Of a stretch of DNA of 64,000 bases, positions 16,456-24,732 are shown piece after piece (within the stretch, counting starts at the first letter, position 1; the number at the start of each line of letters is the position of its first letter). Below the pieces are notes generated by a model. That model had not been told where the DNA came from. It saw only the letters and a list, made by a program, of their open reading frames with translations, and made no database searches. The position numbers and the translations under genes were made by a program. This stretch comes from Mesorhizobium sp. (GTDB lineage Bacteria; Pseudomonadota; Alphaproteobacteria; Rhizobiales; Rhizobiaceae): assembly GCF_023954305.1 (NCBI RefSeq), contig NZ_JAMLIG010000001.1, forward strand, positions 2,108,001 through 2,172,000. The letters run 5' to 3'.

Positions 16456-17643
16456 TCAGTTCATGGCCTCGACGCACATCGCGACGCCCATGCCGCCGCC
16501 GATGCAGAGCGTGGCGAGGCCCTTCTTCGCGCCCCGGCGGCGCATCTCGTAGACCAGGGTGTTGAAGATGCGCGCGCCGGAGGCGCCGATCGGGTGACCG
16601 ATGGCGATGGCGCCGCCGTTGACGTTGACGATCGACGGATCCCAGCCGAGCCCCTTGTTGACGGCGCAGGCCTGCGCGGCGAAGGCCTCGTTCGCCTCGA
16701 CAAGGTCAAGGTCGCCGACCGACCAGCCGGCCTTTTCCAGTGCCTTCTTCGAGGCCGGGATCGGGCCGGTGCCCATGATCGAGGGGTCGACGCCGGCGGT
16801 GGCCCAGGAGGCGATGCGGGCAAGCGGGGCGATGCCGCGCTTCCTGGCTTCTTCCTCGGTCATCAGCAGCACGGCGGCGGCGCCGTCGTTGAGGCCGGAC
16901 GCGTTGGCGGCGGTGACGGACCCTTCCTTGTCGAAGGCGGGCTTCAGCTTCTGCATGGCGTCGAGCGTGGCGCCGTGGCGGATATATTCGTCCGAATCGA
17001 CGATCGTGTCGCCCTTGCGGCCCTTGATCGTGACGGCGACGATCTCGTCCTTGAACTTGCCGGCTTTCTGCGCGGCCTCGGCCTTGTTCTGCGAGCCGAC
17101 GGCGAATTCGTCCTGAGCCTCGCGGGTGATCTGGAACTGGCGCGCGACGTTCTCGGCCGTGTTGCCCATGTGGTAGCCGTTAAAGGCATCCCACAGACCA
17201 TCCTTGATCATGGTGTCGATCAGCTTGATGTCGCCCATCTTGGTGCCGGCGCGCAGGTGTTGGCAATGCGGCGACAGCGACATCGATTCCTGGCCGCCGG
17301 CAACGATCACCCTGGCGTCGCCATTGGCGATCTGCTGCATGCCGAGGGCGATCGAGCGCAGGCCCGAGCCGCAGACCTGGTTGAGCCCCCAGGCGGTCGT
17401 CTCGATCGGCAGACCCGCCGCGATCGAGGCCTGGCGGGCCGGATTCTGGCCGGCGCCGGCCGTCAGCACCTGCCCGAGGATGACTTCGTCCACTTCCTTG
17501 GCATCCACCCCGGCGCGGGCAAGCACTTCCCTAATCACGACCGCGCCGAGCTCGTGGGCCGGCGTCGCGGCGAAGGCGCCGTTGAAGGAACCGACCGCGG
17601 TGCGGGCGGCGGAGGCGATGACGATGGAGGGGGCAGAGGACAT
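16456..17643 (-). CDS. phbA: Acetyl-CoA acetyltransferase (beta-ketothiolase PhbA)
   Basis: 395-residue thiolase that condenses two acetyl-CoA to acetoacetyl-CoA, the first step of PHB synthesis. Catalytic residues are visible: Cys91 in NQVCGSGLRSIALG, the His in IGHPIGASGAR near 350, and the second Cys in LCIGGGMG near 380. Length and N-terminus (SIVIASAARTAVGSF) are those of PhbA/AtoB. It is upstream of phbB and divergent from the PHB regulator gene phaR. Confidence 0.95.
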   Translation of the reverse strand: MSSAPSIVIASAARTAVGSFNGAFAATPAHELGAVVIREVLARAGVDAKEVDEVILGQVLTAGAGQNPARQASIAAGLPIETTAWGLNQVCGSGLRSIALGMQQIANGDARVIVAGGQESMSLSPHCQHLRAGTKMGDIKLIDTMIKDGLWDAFNGYHMGNTAENVARQFQITREAQDEFAVGSQNKAEAAQKAGKFKDEIVAVTIKGRKGDTIVDSDEYIRHGATLDAMQKLKPAFDKEGSVTAANASGLNDGAAAVLLMTEEEARKRGIAPLARIASWATAGVDPSIMGTGPIPASKKALEKAGWSVGDLDLVEANEAFAAQACAVNKGLGWDPSIVNVNGGAIAIGHPIGASGARIFNTLVYEMRRRGAKKGLATLCIGGGMGVAMCVEAMN

Positions 17644-17925
17644 TGGGCTTCTCCGAAGAACCGCGCCTCGAACGGGCGCTGCAAGATCGCGACTTTCTTG
17701 CCCGTTCCAGCATCCGAGTCAAACCGGAAAATCGTCGCGTTTGGGCGCCGGTGCGCCGGCTGGGCGGAGTTCTCCTTTCCGGTGAAAGACTTGCCGCAGC
17801 GCATGACGGTTTCACGCACTGCACAAAGCGCTTTCAATTGATCCGGTTTTGCGCATATCCTCTAAGCAGCAATTGAGCGCAGACGGCCGCCCTTTCAACG
17901 GAACGGTCATATTGGGAGGGCCTCG

Positions 17926-18534
17926 ATGGCCGTGAAGGACGATCCGATCGTCATCAAGAAATACGCCAACCGCCGCCTGTACAATACGGGCACCAGCACC
18001 TACGTGACGCTCGAAGACCTCGCCGAGATGGTCAAGAGGGGCGAGGACTTCAATGTCCAGGACGCCAAGACCGGCGAGGACATCACCCATCCTGTCCTGA
18101 CCCAGATCATCTTCGAGCTGGAGAACAAGGATGGGCAGAACATGCTGCCGATCTCGTTCCTGCGCCAGCTCATCGCCTTCTACGGCGACCAGATGCAGAT
18201 GATCGTTCCGAGCTTCCTCGAACAGTCGATGCTCGCCTTCACCAAGGAACAGGAACGCTTCCGCGAGCAGATGAAGGCGACGTTCGGCAAGGCGCCGATC
18301 GATCTGATGAACATGCCGACGTCGATGAAGGCGATCGAGGAGCAGACGCGGCGGAACATGGAGATGTTCCAGAACGCGATGAAGATGTTCACGAACTTCC
18401 CGGCGGCAGGCACCACGGCGCCGGAGCCGGAGGAAGCGCCGAAGGGCAAGAAGGCGGAGAAATCCGACGAACTTGCCGATCTCAAGGAGCAGATCGCCGC
18501 GATGCAGCGGAAGCTGGAGCAGCTGGGGAAGTAA
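17926..18534 (+). CDS. phaR: Polyhydroxyalkanoate synthesis regulator PhaR
   Basis: 202-residue DNA- and PHB-binding repressor. It has the N-terminal PhaR DNA-binding domain (IVIKKYANRRLYNTGTSTYVTLEDL) followed by the PHB accumulation regulatory domain (ILPISFLRQLIAFYGDQMQ-like, residues about 65-110) and a charged C-terminal coiled segment (LADLKEQIAAMQRKLEQL). The ATG has GGGAGG close upstream. It is divergent from phbA over 282 bp, in which GCACTGCACAA (about 17815) is a possible operator. PhaR senses free PHB and controls phasin and carbon-flow genes. Confidence 0.94.
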   Translation: MAVKDDPIVIKKYANRRLYNTGTSTYVTLEDLAEMVKRGEDFNVQDAKTGEDITHPVLTQIIFELENKDGQNMLPISFLRQLIAFYGDQMQMIVPSFLEQSMLAFTKEQERFREQMKATFGKAPIDLMNMPTSMKAIEEQTRRNMEMFQNAMKMFTNFPAAGTTAPEPEEAPKGKKAEKSDELADLKEQIAAMQRKLEQLGK

Positions 18535-18589
18535 GAAGCCGGTTCGCCAAAGGCGAATTCGTCATGCCGGTGGCATGACGAAAGGCTTC
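18535..18589 (+). repeat. Nested hairpins after phaR
   Basis: Directly after the phaR stop, GAAGCC (18535-18540) pairs with GGCTTC (18584-18589). These enclose two hairpins: TTCGCC-AAA-GGCGAA (18543-18557) and an 11-bp perfect stem TTCGTCATGCC-GGT-GGCATGACGAA (18558-18582). There is no T-run, so it is more likely an mRNA 3'-end stabiliser or a palindromic repeat unit than an intrinsic terminator. Confidence 0.55.
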
Positions 18590-18675
18590 GAACGGGCGGG
18601 AGCTGCCGCAGGCAGCGGGCCCCGCCCCGAGGGCGCGATCCCAGCCCTCCGCTATGGCTCCGGGCGTTCGTCGCT

Positions 18676-18701
18676 CGAAAAGCCCATTCAGGGGCTTTTC
18701 G
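18676..18701. terminator. Bidirectional terminator between phaR and ggt
   Basis: CGAAAAGCCC-N6-GGGCTTTTCG is a perfect 10-bp stem between convergent genes. The A4/T4 tracts at the stem base provide U-runs in both directions. Confidence 0.6.
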
Positions 18702-18727
18702 TTCGCTTCGCGAACCGCTTCTCACCC

Positions 18728-20314
18728 TCACCACCCCAGCGCGCAGCCGTCCTTGCGGGGGTCGGAGCCGGCGACGAGGAAGCCGTTTTCCTCGTCGATG
18801 ACGATCATCTGGCCGCCGCCATGGGGCCGCGCGGCGTCGCGCACTTCGTGTCCGCGCGCGACCAAGGCTTGGCGTATTGCCGAGGAAATGCCCGTTTCCG
18901 CATCGAGCACGCCATCCTCGCCCCAGAACAGGCGGGGATGGTCGATGGAGGCCTGCGGGTCCATGCCGTAGTCGACGAGATTGGCGACGACATGGGCGTG
19001 GCCCATCGGCTGGAAATCGCCGCCCATGACGCCGAACGCCGCGAAAGCGCGGCCGTCCTTCATCGCCATCGCCGGGATGATCGTGTGCAGCGGCCGCTTG
19101 CCGGGGCCGATCTCGTTGGGATGGCCCTCGACCAGGTTGAAGCAGGCGCCGCGGTTCTGCAGCGCGATGCCCGATATCGGCGTGACGACGCGCGAGCCGA
19201 AGGCGCTGTAGGTCGAGTTGATGAAGGAGACCGCGCGACGGTCGCGGTCGACGACCGTGAGATAGACCGTGTCGGAGGACGGGTTCTTCGGGAAGGCGAC
19301 CGCCGGATTGCGCCGGGCGGGATCGAACTGGCGGGCGATGTCGCGGGTGAACCCATCGGCAAGGACGGTTTCGACCGCGACCTTCATCGTGGCAGGATCC
19401 GATACTTCGCGGTGCAGGACCGAATAGGCGATGCGGCCCGCCTCGATCTCGAGATGGTAGCGCTCGGCACTGTCGGGCGGCAGACGCTCGACGCCGAGCT
19501 CGCGCATCAGGTTGAGCATGATCAGCGCGGTGATCCCCTGCCCGTTCGGCGGGATCTCCAGCACGTCAAGACCGCGATAGCGGGTCGAGATCGGCGTTAC
19601 CCAGTCGGCGGAGACGGCTGCCAGGTCTTCCTCGGCGAGATAGCCGCCCTTGGCCCGCACGACGGCGGCCATTTCCGCCGCGATCGGACCCTCGTAGAAC
19701 GCCCGCGCGCCGTGGGAGGCGATGGCGCGCAGGGTGTTTGCCAACGCCGGCTGGCGATGGCGCGTGCCGGCAGCGGGAGAGCGGCCGCCGACGAGATAGT
19801 GCCTGGCGCCGCCCTCGTCGGCGGCGAGCGCCCCGACATGTCGCGCCGAGTCCCAGGCGACACGGGCATGGACCGGGTAGCCACCTTCCGCGTAGCCGAT
19901 CGCGTCGGCGAAAAGTGCGTCGAAGCCGCGCGTGCCGAAGCGGGAAAGCAGCGTTTCCCACGCCTTGATGGCGCCGGGGACGGTGATCGACAGCGGTCCG
20001 AATTCGGGAATTTCGGTCAGGCCGCGGGCGCGATAGGCCTCCGGGGTCGCCGCCGCGGGCGCCCGGCCGGAGCCGTTGAGCCCGTGCACGGAGCCGTCCG
20101 GCTCGGCCAGGAGGACGAAGCAGTCGCCGCCGATACCGGTCATGTGCGGCTCGACCACCGTCAGCACGGCGGAGGCCGCGACGGCCGCATCGACGGCATT
20201 GCCGCCGGATTTCAGCACGTCGAGCGCGGTGGCGGTCGCAAGCGGGTGCGAGGTCGCCGCCATGCCGTTCCCGGCGATGACCGGCGAACGGCCCGGGCGC
20301 TGGAAATCGCGCAT
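18728..20314 (-). CDS. Gamma-glutamyltransferase family protein
   Basis: 528-residue Ntn-hydrolase of the gamma-glutamyltransferase superfamily (self-cleaving, acting on gamma-glutamyl amides such as glutathione or cephalosporin-type acyls). It shows HPLATATALDVLKSGGNAVDAA, EPHMTGIGGDCFVLL, the probable nucleophile Thr in SSDTVYLTVVDRDR (about residue 350), NSTYSAFGSRV, and the terminal GAGSDPR-like AGSDPRKDGCALGW. The start ATG (20314) overlaps the stop of the preceding membrane-protein gene by one base (TGATG), so the two are translationally coupled. I see no signal peptide, unlike classical periplasmic GGT. Confidence 0.88.
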   Translation of the reverse strand: MRDFQRPGRSPVIAGNGMAATSHPLATATALDVLKSGGNAVDAAVAASAVLTVVEPHMTGIGGDCFVLLAEPDGSVHGLNGSGRAPAAATPEAYRARGLTEIPEFGPLSITVPGAIKAWETLLSRFGTRGFDALFADAIGYAEGGYPVHARVAWDSARHVGALAADEGGARHYLVGGRSPAAGTRHRQPALANTLRAIASHGARAFYEGPIAAEMAAVVRAKGGYLAEEDLAAVSADWVTPISTRYRGLDVLEIPPNGQGITALIMLNLMRELGVERLPPDSAERYHLEIEAGRIAYSVLHREVSDPATMKVAVETVLADGFTRDIARQFDPARRNPAVAFPKNPSSDTVYLTVVDRDRRAVSFINSTYSAFGSRVVTPISGIALQNRGACFNLVEGHPNEIGPGKRPLHTIIPAMAMKDGRAFAAFGVMGGDFQPMGHAHVVANLVDYGMDPQASIDHPRLFWGEDGVLDAETGISSAIRQALVARGHEVRDAARPHGGGQMIVIDEENGFLVAGSDPRKDGCALGW

Positions 20315-20715
20315 CAGCGGAAGTTGACGTCGCGCCCGGCGGCCCTGATCGACACCGAGAAGCCGGCAAGCACGTCGACCAGCGCAATCAGGGTCAGCGT
20401 GAAGAAGACCGAATGCGCCGCCCCGGGCACCAGCAGGAACTCGACGAGGAAGGCGGCGAAGACGAAGGTCGACAGAAGGTGGTCGATGACGGATGCGGTC
20501 GACGTCCGCGTCGACTTCATGATTTCGACGAAGAGGAAGATGAGGCCGATCAGCACCATCAGGTCGCCGAGCGTCATCGACCAGGTGCCGCCCGACATCA
20601 TCGGCATGGAGAAGAGGACCTGCGCCCACGGATCGGGGCTGCCGCCGAACAAGCCGATCAAACCCATATTGTAAAGAACGAACGGGACGACAAGAAGCGG
20701 AATGCTGCCGATCAT
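20314..20715 (-). CDS. Hypothetical membrane protein coupled to gamma-glutamyltransferase
   Basis: 133 residues with about four hydrophobic segments (SIPLLVVPFVLYNMGLIGLF; LGDLMVLIGLIFLFVEI; LLSTFVFAAFLVEFLLV; FFTLTLIALVDVLAGF), so an inner-membrane protein. I do not recognise a named family with certainty. Its stop overlaps the start of the GGT-family gene by one base, which argues for a shared role, perhaps linked to uptake or processing of gamma-glutamyl compounds; that is inference. Confidence 0.75.
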   Translation of the reverse strand: MIGSIPLLVVPFVLYNMGLIGLFGGSPDPWAQVLFSMPMMSGGTWSMTLGDLMVLIGLIFLFVEIMKSTRTSTASVIDHLLSTFVFAAFLVEFLLVPGAAHSVFFTLTLIALVDVLAGFSVSIRAAGRDVNFR

Positions 20716-20783
20716 GCGATCCTCCGAGCTGGTCCGCAGCTTGTAGAGCCGCCCCGCGCCGCGTCGTCAAGCGCGCAAATGCG

Positions 20784-20809
20784 AAAAGGCCGGCGCGGGC
20801 GCCGGCCTT
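20784..20809 (-). terminator. Terminator of rpmF
   Basis: AAGGCCGGCGC-GG-GCGCCGGCCTT, an 11-bp perfect palindromic stem followed by TTTTCGC on the minus strand, about 35 bp past the rpmF stop. Confidence 0.75.
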
Positions 20810-20843
20810 GGCAAAGATCGTCACGCCCCGAAGGGGGCGCCGA

Positions 20844-21026
20844 TCAGCTTTCCTTGGGCTCCAGGACCTGGCGGCCGCGATACATGCCGGTCTTCAGGTC
20901 GATGTGGTGCGGACGGCGCATCTCACCCGAATTGCGGTCCTCGACATAGGTCGGGGCCTTGAGCGCGTCGGCGGCGCGGCGCATGCCGCGCTTCGACGGG
21001 GAGGTCTTTCGTTTCGGTACTGCCAT
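20844..21026 (-). CDS. rpmF: 50S ribosomal protein L32
   Basis: 60-residue ribosomal protein beginning MAVPKRKTSPSKRGMRR, as in all L32. It lacks the CxxC zinc motifs, as is usual in Rhizobiales. The ATG at 21026 is fixed by this canonical N-terminus; GGAGCAGGACC lies upstream. It is monocistronic, with its own strong terminator. Confidence 0.97.
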   Translation of the reverse strand: MAVPKRKTSPSKRGMRRAADALKAPTYVEDRNSGEMRRPHHIDLKTGMYRGRQVLEPKES

Positions 21027-21193
21027 GGTCCTGCTCCGGGCGTCTTGCAATGCCGGGGAATCCCGAAAATCGGGCGTCGCGCGCGGCGGGTCATCAGAAA
21101 GTCGCGTGCCTATACACGCCCGACCGGGATTTGGCCAGTCCCGGCCGGCAAAAAAGCGATTCGCCGCAGGACAGGCCCGCAGCGGTGCCTTCG

Positions 21194-21949
21194 TCAGTGG
21201 CTCGCCTTGGAGCGCGCCTTGGCCCGGCGGGCGAGCATGTTGAGCGACTCGACCAGCGCCGAGAAGCCCATCGCGGCGTAGATATAGCCCTTCGGCACGT
21301 GGAAGCCGAAGCCGTCGGCGATCAGCGTCATGCCGATCATCAAGAGGAAGCCGAGCGCCAGCATGACGATGGTCGGGTTCTTGGCGATGAACCTAGACAG
21401 CGGCTCGGCGGCGAGCAGCATGACCGTGACGGCGCAGATCACCGCGATGTACATGATCGCGATATGGTCGGTCATGCCGACGGCGGTGATGATCGAGTCG
21501 ATCGAGAAGACGAGGTCAAGCAGCAGGATCTGGAAGATCGCGGCGCCGATCGTCATCGAGACAGCGCCGCCGACCATGTCCTCCTTGTGATCCTGAGGAT
21601 CGACGGAGTGGTGGATCTCGCGTGTCGCCTTCCAGACGAGGAACAAGCCGCCGGCAATCAGGATCAGGTCGCGCCAGGAGAACGGGTGGTCGAACAAGGT
21701 GAAGACCGGCGTCGTAAGCTGGACGATGAACGAGATCGTCGCCAACAGCACCAGGCGCATGATCAGCGCGGCGCCGATGCCGAGCCTGCGCGCCCGCGCC
21801 TGCTGTTCGGCCGGCAGCTTGTTGGTCAGGATCGAGATGAAGATCAGGTTGTCGATGCCGAGCACGACTTCGAGGACGACGAGCGTGGCGAGCGCCACCC
21901 AAGCTGTCGGATCGCTCGTCCAGTCGAAGAAGCCGAGTAACCATTCCAT
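21194..21949 (-). CDS. TerC-family integral membrane protein
   Basis: 251 residues with about seven membrane segments. It carries the two conserved acidic motifs of the family, VLGIDNLIFISIL (near residue 30) and LDLVFSIDSIITAVG (near 150), thought to bind metal ions. Family members export manganese or take part in tellurite/envelope stress. No yybP-ykoY manganese riboswitch was seen upstream. It ends in a basic tail RRAKARSKASH. Confidence 0.9.
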   Translation of the reverse strand: MEWLLGFFDWTSDPTAWVALATLVVLEVVLGIDNLIFISILTNKLPAEQQARARRLGIGAALIMRLVLLATISFIVQLTTPVFTLFDHPFSWRDLILIAGGLFLVWKATREIHHSVDPQDHKEDMVGGAVSMTIGAAIFQILLLDLVFSIDSIITAVGMTDHIAIMYIAVICAVTVMLLAAEPLSRFIAKNPTIVMLALGFLLMIGMTLIADGFGFHVPKGYIYAAMGFSALVESLNMLARRAKARSKASH

Positions 21950-22064
21950 GAGGATGTTCCGTGTTGGCCGGGGACGCGGCGCGCGGGTTGGGGATGGGGA
22001 CAGAATTAGGGAGCGGCCGGCGCCGCGTCAATGTCAGCGATCCACATACATGCCCGCATCCGCC

Positions 22065-22889
22065 TCACAGCCAGAAGGACGGAACGGTCTCCTCGAGCCG
22101 GGGTCCCAGGCGCAGCAGACCTATCCTGTCGGCCAGTCCAGTCCGGTCGGAAATCTCGACACCGACGCCGCAGATCGTCGCCGGGCCGGTGGCCGCCTCA
22201 AACCGCCCTTTCGGAACCTTGGACAGGAAGCGGTTCAGCGGCTCCTCCTTATCCATGCCGAGCGAGGAGTCGTAGTCGCCACACATGCCGGCGTCGGACA
22301 GATAGGCCGTGCCGCCGTTGAGGATCTGGTGGTCGGCGGTCGGGCAGTGCGTATGGGTGCCGACGACGAAGCTGGCGCGTCCGTCGACGAAATGCGCGAA
22401 GCACATCTTCTCCGACGTCGCCTCGGCGTGGAAGTCGATCACCACCGCATCGGCCTGCTCGCCCAGCGGGCAGGCCTCAAGCACCTCTTCGCCGGCGACG
22501 AAGGGGTCGTCGAGTTCGGGATGCATGAAGACGCGGCCCATGATGTTGGCCACCATGACGCGGGCGCCGTTTCGCGCAAGGTAGAGCCCCGCGCCGCGGC
22601 CGGGCGTGCCTTTGGGGAAATTGGCGGGCCTGAGGAAGCGATCCTCACGGGGCGCGAAGGCGAGCGCCTCGCGCTGGTCCCAGACATGGTTGCCGGTGGT
22701 GACGACGTCGGCGCCTGCCCGCAACGTTTCCTGGAAGATCTCGTCGGTAATGCCGAAGCCGCCGGCGGCGTTCTCGCCGTTGACGATTACGAAATCGAGC
22801 CGGAAATCGGAAATGAGGCCCGGAAGGCGCTCCCACACCGCCGTGCGGCCGGTTCTGCCCACCATGTCGCCCAGGAAGAGGAGACGCAT
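22065..22889 (-). CDS. YmdB-type metallophosphoesterase (TIGR00282)
   Basis: 274-residue binuclear metal phosphoesterase related to Bacillus YmdB, a 2',3'-cyclic nucleotide phosphodiesterase. Metal-ligand motifs are all present: LGDMVGRTGR, NGENAAGGFG, TGNHVWDQ, DFHAEATSEK and GTHTHCPTAD. The ATG at 22889 lies 7 bp past the cyclo-ligase stop, and the two genes form a well-known alphaproteobacterial pair downstream of 6S RNA. The physiological substrate is unknown here. Confidence 0.9.
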   Translation of the reverse strand: MRLLFLGDMVGRTGRTAVWERLPGLISDFRLDFVIVNGENAAGGFGITDEIFQETLRAGADVVTTGNHVWDQREALAFAPREDRFLRPANFPKGTPGRGAGLYLARNGARVMVANIMGRVFMHPELDDPFVAGEEVLEACPLGEQADAVVIDFHAEATSEKMCFAHFVDGRASFVVGTHTHCPTADHQILNGGTAYLSDAGMCGDYDSSLGMDKEEPLNRFLSKVPKGRFEAATGPATICGVGVEISDRTGLADRIGLLRLGPRLEETVPSFWL

Positions 22890-22896
22890 CCGGCTT

Positions 22897-23478
22897 CTAT
22901 AGAGCCACCGCAAAGCTGCGCAAGCCGGATTCCGTCAGGAATTCAGGAATGACGACATCGTGTGGCTCGTCCGGCACTCTGTCGACTTCCTGGCAGTCGA
23001 AGGCGATGCCGATCAGGCGTGGCGGCAGCGGTCCCGCCTGCAGCTTCGCGATCGCGCGGTCGTAGTAGCCGGCGCCGTAGCCGATCCGGTGGCCGCGCCG
23101 GTCGAACGCGGCGAGCGGCACGAGCATCAGGGTGGGCTGGAGGACCTCGGCCTCCGGTCCAGGGCCTGCCGTACCGAAGCCCATGTCGATCAGGGGCGCC
23201 CCGCGCACGAGCTCGCGGAAGACAATCGTCTCCTTGTCGAGGATGGCCGGCAGGCAGAGCCGGCCACCCCGTTCGCGCAACGCGAACATCAGCGGCCGGA
23301 CATCGACCTCCGACCGCATGGGCCAGAAGCCGGAAACGGTCGCGCCCGCCTCCATGCCGATCCTATCCGCGTCGTCGGCCATGCGCAGCGAGGCTTCGAT
23401 CCGCCATTCCGGGTCGAGGGCGTCGCGCCGGGACAGCGCCTCCTGCCGGAGCCTCTTCTTGATCGCACGATTGTCCAT
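22897..23478 (-). CDS. 5-formyltetrahydrofolate cyclo-ligase
   Basis: 193-residue enzyme converting 5-formyl-THF to 5,10-methenyl-THF with ATP, part of one-carbon metabolism. The signature RIGYGAGYYDRAIAKL and the N-terminal KKRLRQEALSRRDAL are typical. The ATG at 23478 has CGGAGGTG 5 nt upstream. It lies directly downstream of the 6S RNA, the same arrangement as ssrS-ygfA in many proteobacteria, so it may be co-transcribed with it. Confidence 0.93.
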   Translation of the reverse strand: MDNRAIKKRLRQEALSRRDALDPEWRIEASLRMADDADRIGMEAGATVSGFWPMRSEVDVRPLMFALRERGGRLCLPAILDKETIVFRELVRGAPLIDMGFGTAGPGPEAEVLQPTLMLVPLAAFDRRGHRIGYGAGYYDRAIAKLQAGPLPPRLIGIAFDCQEVDRVPDEPHDVVIPEFLTESGLRSFAVAL

Positions 23479-23559
23479 GTCTGCACCTCCGCGGGCGACC
23501 TTATGCGACCGGCCGGTATCCAGGACAGCCGGCATGCGACGCGGATGGAGAGATAAGCG

Positions 23560-23727
23560 AAGGGGAAGCGACGATCCACGCAGACCGGTGGAGAGGTTGA
23601 TCCCGGGTGCCTACAACGTAGGTGGGCGCCGTGTGAAAAGACCCACGGGTCTCTCCAGGGACAGCTCCCTTGGGATCAATAAGGCCCCGGGGAAGTGTTA
23701 CTCCTGCCGAGAAGCACAGACCGTCGT
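23560..23727 (-). ncRNA. ssrS: 6S RNA (SsrS)
   Basis: RNA polymerase-sequestering RNA, about 165 nt. On the minus strand the ends pair as GCGACGA / TCGTCGC (23730-23724 with 23573-23567). An inner stem TTGATCCC / GGGATCAA closes the long rod, and CCTACGTTGTAGG forms the small hairpin expected in the central-bubble region. A -10-like TATATT lies at 23737-23732. The gene immediately downstream is 5-formyl-THF cyclo-ligase, the classic 6S neighbour. Exact ends are estimates. Confidence 0.82.
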
Positions 23728-24018
23728 CGCCAATATAGGGCTTTCGCAATCCTGCCGCCAGCATGTTCGCCGGCATAGGAGCGAATGACGTGGCGTCAGC
23801 GTCGCGGCGCCTGTGAACACTCTGTTTTTCAAGAGAAATCCGCTCACGACTTCGCGATCCAAGCGTCAACCTTATCTCCCTTTCTGTTGTTTTGAACGTG
23901 TGGCCGGCCGGCCCCATCTCAGCCTCATCGGACGGCGGGCTCATCGCCGCCCCGATCTGAGAAAGGATGCGGACCATGCCGAAAGGTCGGGTGGCCGCAC
24001 AACCGAAAGGGATAGACA

Positions 24019-24258
24019 ATGCGTAAGTTTCTCATCGCCTCGGCCGCCGTGCTGAGCCTCACCGGTCTCGCTGCTGCGCAGGAAGCCCCGGCCCTGATCT
24101 ACAGCGACTCCTATGCACGGAACGTCCAGAACGCCGACGCCTCCTCCTCCGACTACGGGCTGACCGTATCGTCGACGCGCAATGCGAACGTGCCGGTCCA
24201 GCATTCCGGCCAGACCGTCGACGACATCCGCAACAACGAGAATTACTCGGGCCGCTAA
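24019..24258 (+). CDS. Small secreted protein, paralogue 1
   Basis: 79 residues: a signal peptide (MRKFLIASAAVLSLTGLAAA, cleavage before Gln21) and a 59-residue mature part beginning QEAPALIYSDSYARNVQN and ending NNENYSGR. AAGGGA lies 7 nt upstream. The next gene is a paralogue with the same signal length and the same mature N-terminus. I do not recognise the family. The mature peptide has no Cys and is Asn/Ser/Tyr-rich, suggesting a periplasmic or extracellular peptide. Upstream (23738-24018) I saw no gene. Confidence 0.75.
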   Translation: MRKFLIASAAVLSLTGLAAAQEAPALIYSDSYARNVQNADASSSDYGLTVSSTRNANVPVQHSGQTVDDIRNNENYSGR

Positions 24259-24318
24259 GGCACGAGACGGCCGGATCCGCCGGCCCCGATCCTCCCCTAT
24301 TTCGAAAGGAATCCTCCC

Positions 24319-24546
24319 ATGAACAAGATCCTCCTCGCCTCCGTCGCCGTGCTCGGCCTCACCGGCATCGCAGCGGCCCAGGAAGCTCCGGCGCTGATCT
24401 ACTCGCAGTCCTACGCGCAGAACGTCGAGAATGTCGGCACGGCTCCCGCAGGCGGTGCCTTCACCGTCTCGGCGCAGCAGAACGCCAGCATCGCCGGCAT
24501 CGACGGCTTCCAGATCAATCTGGACCAGAACTACTCCGGTCTCTGA
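24319..24546 (+). CDS. Small secreted protein, paralogue 2
   Basis: 75 residues with a signal peptide (MNKILLASVAVLGLTGIAAA) and mature start QEAPALIYSQSYAQNVEN; it ends LDQNYSGL. Alignment with paralogue 1 is gap-free over the first 40 residues (shared QEAPALIYS.SYA.NV.N) and again at the C-terminal NYSG, while the middle differs. AAAGGAATCC precedes the ATG. This is a tandem duplication 60 bp apart, probably one transcript that ends at the hairpin at 24579. Function unknown. Confidence 0.75.
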   Translation: MNKILLASVAVLGLTGIAAAQEAPALIYSQSYAQNVENVGTAPAGGAFTVSAQQNASIAGIDGFQINLDQNYSGL

Positions 24547-24578
24547 GACGGGCGGGCGACCATCGCCCGATCCTCCGA

Positions 24579-24612
24579 AACGCCCGCGCTCCCGCACAGG
24601 AGCGCGGGCGTT
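24579..24612 (+). terminator. Hairpin after the secreted-protein pair
   Basis: AACGCCCGCGCTCC-N6-GGAGCGCGGGCGTT, a 14-bp perfect stem about 30 bp past the stop of paralogue 2. Its U-tract is poor (TTCGCG), so termination may need a factor. Confidence 0.55.
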
Positions 24613-24732
24613 CGCGTCCGCGGCGGCCCGTCCGACATGTCCGGACCCGATTGACATGACGGGCAACCCGCGCTTGCCCTTGCCGAGTCCTATCCCTACT
24701 GTCGCCGCGGCTCAACGGAACGGACTTTGCGA

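Noticed and set aside
21950..22064. yybP-ykoY manganese riboswitch before terC
   Set aside because: The conserved core sequence was not found in the 115-bp leader.
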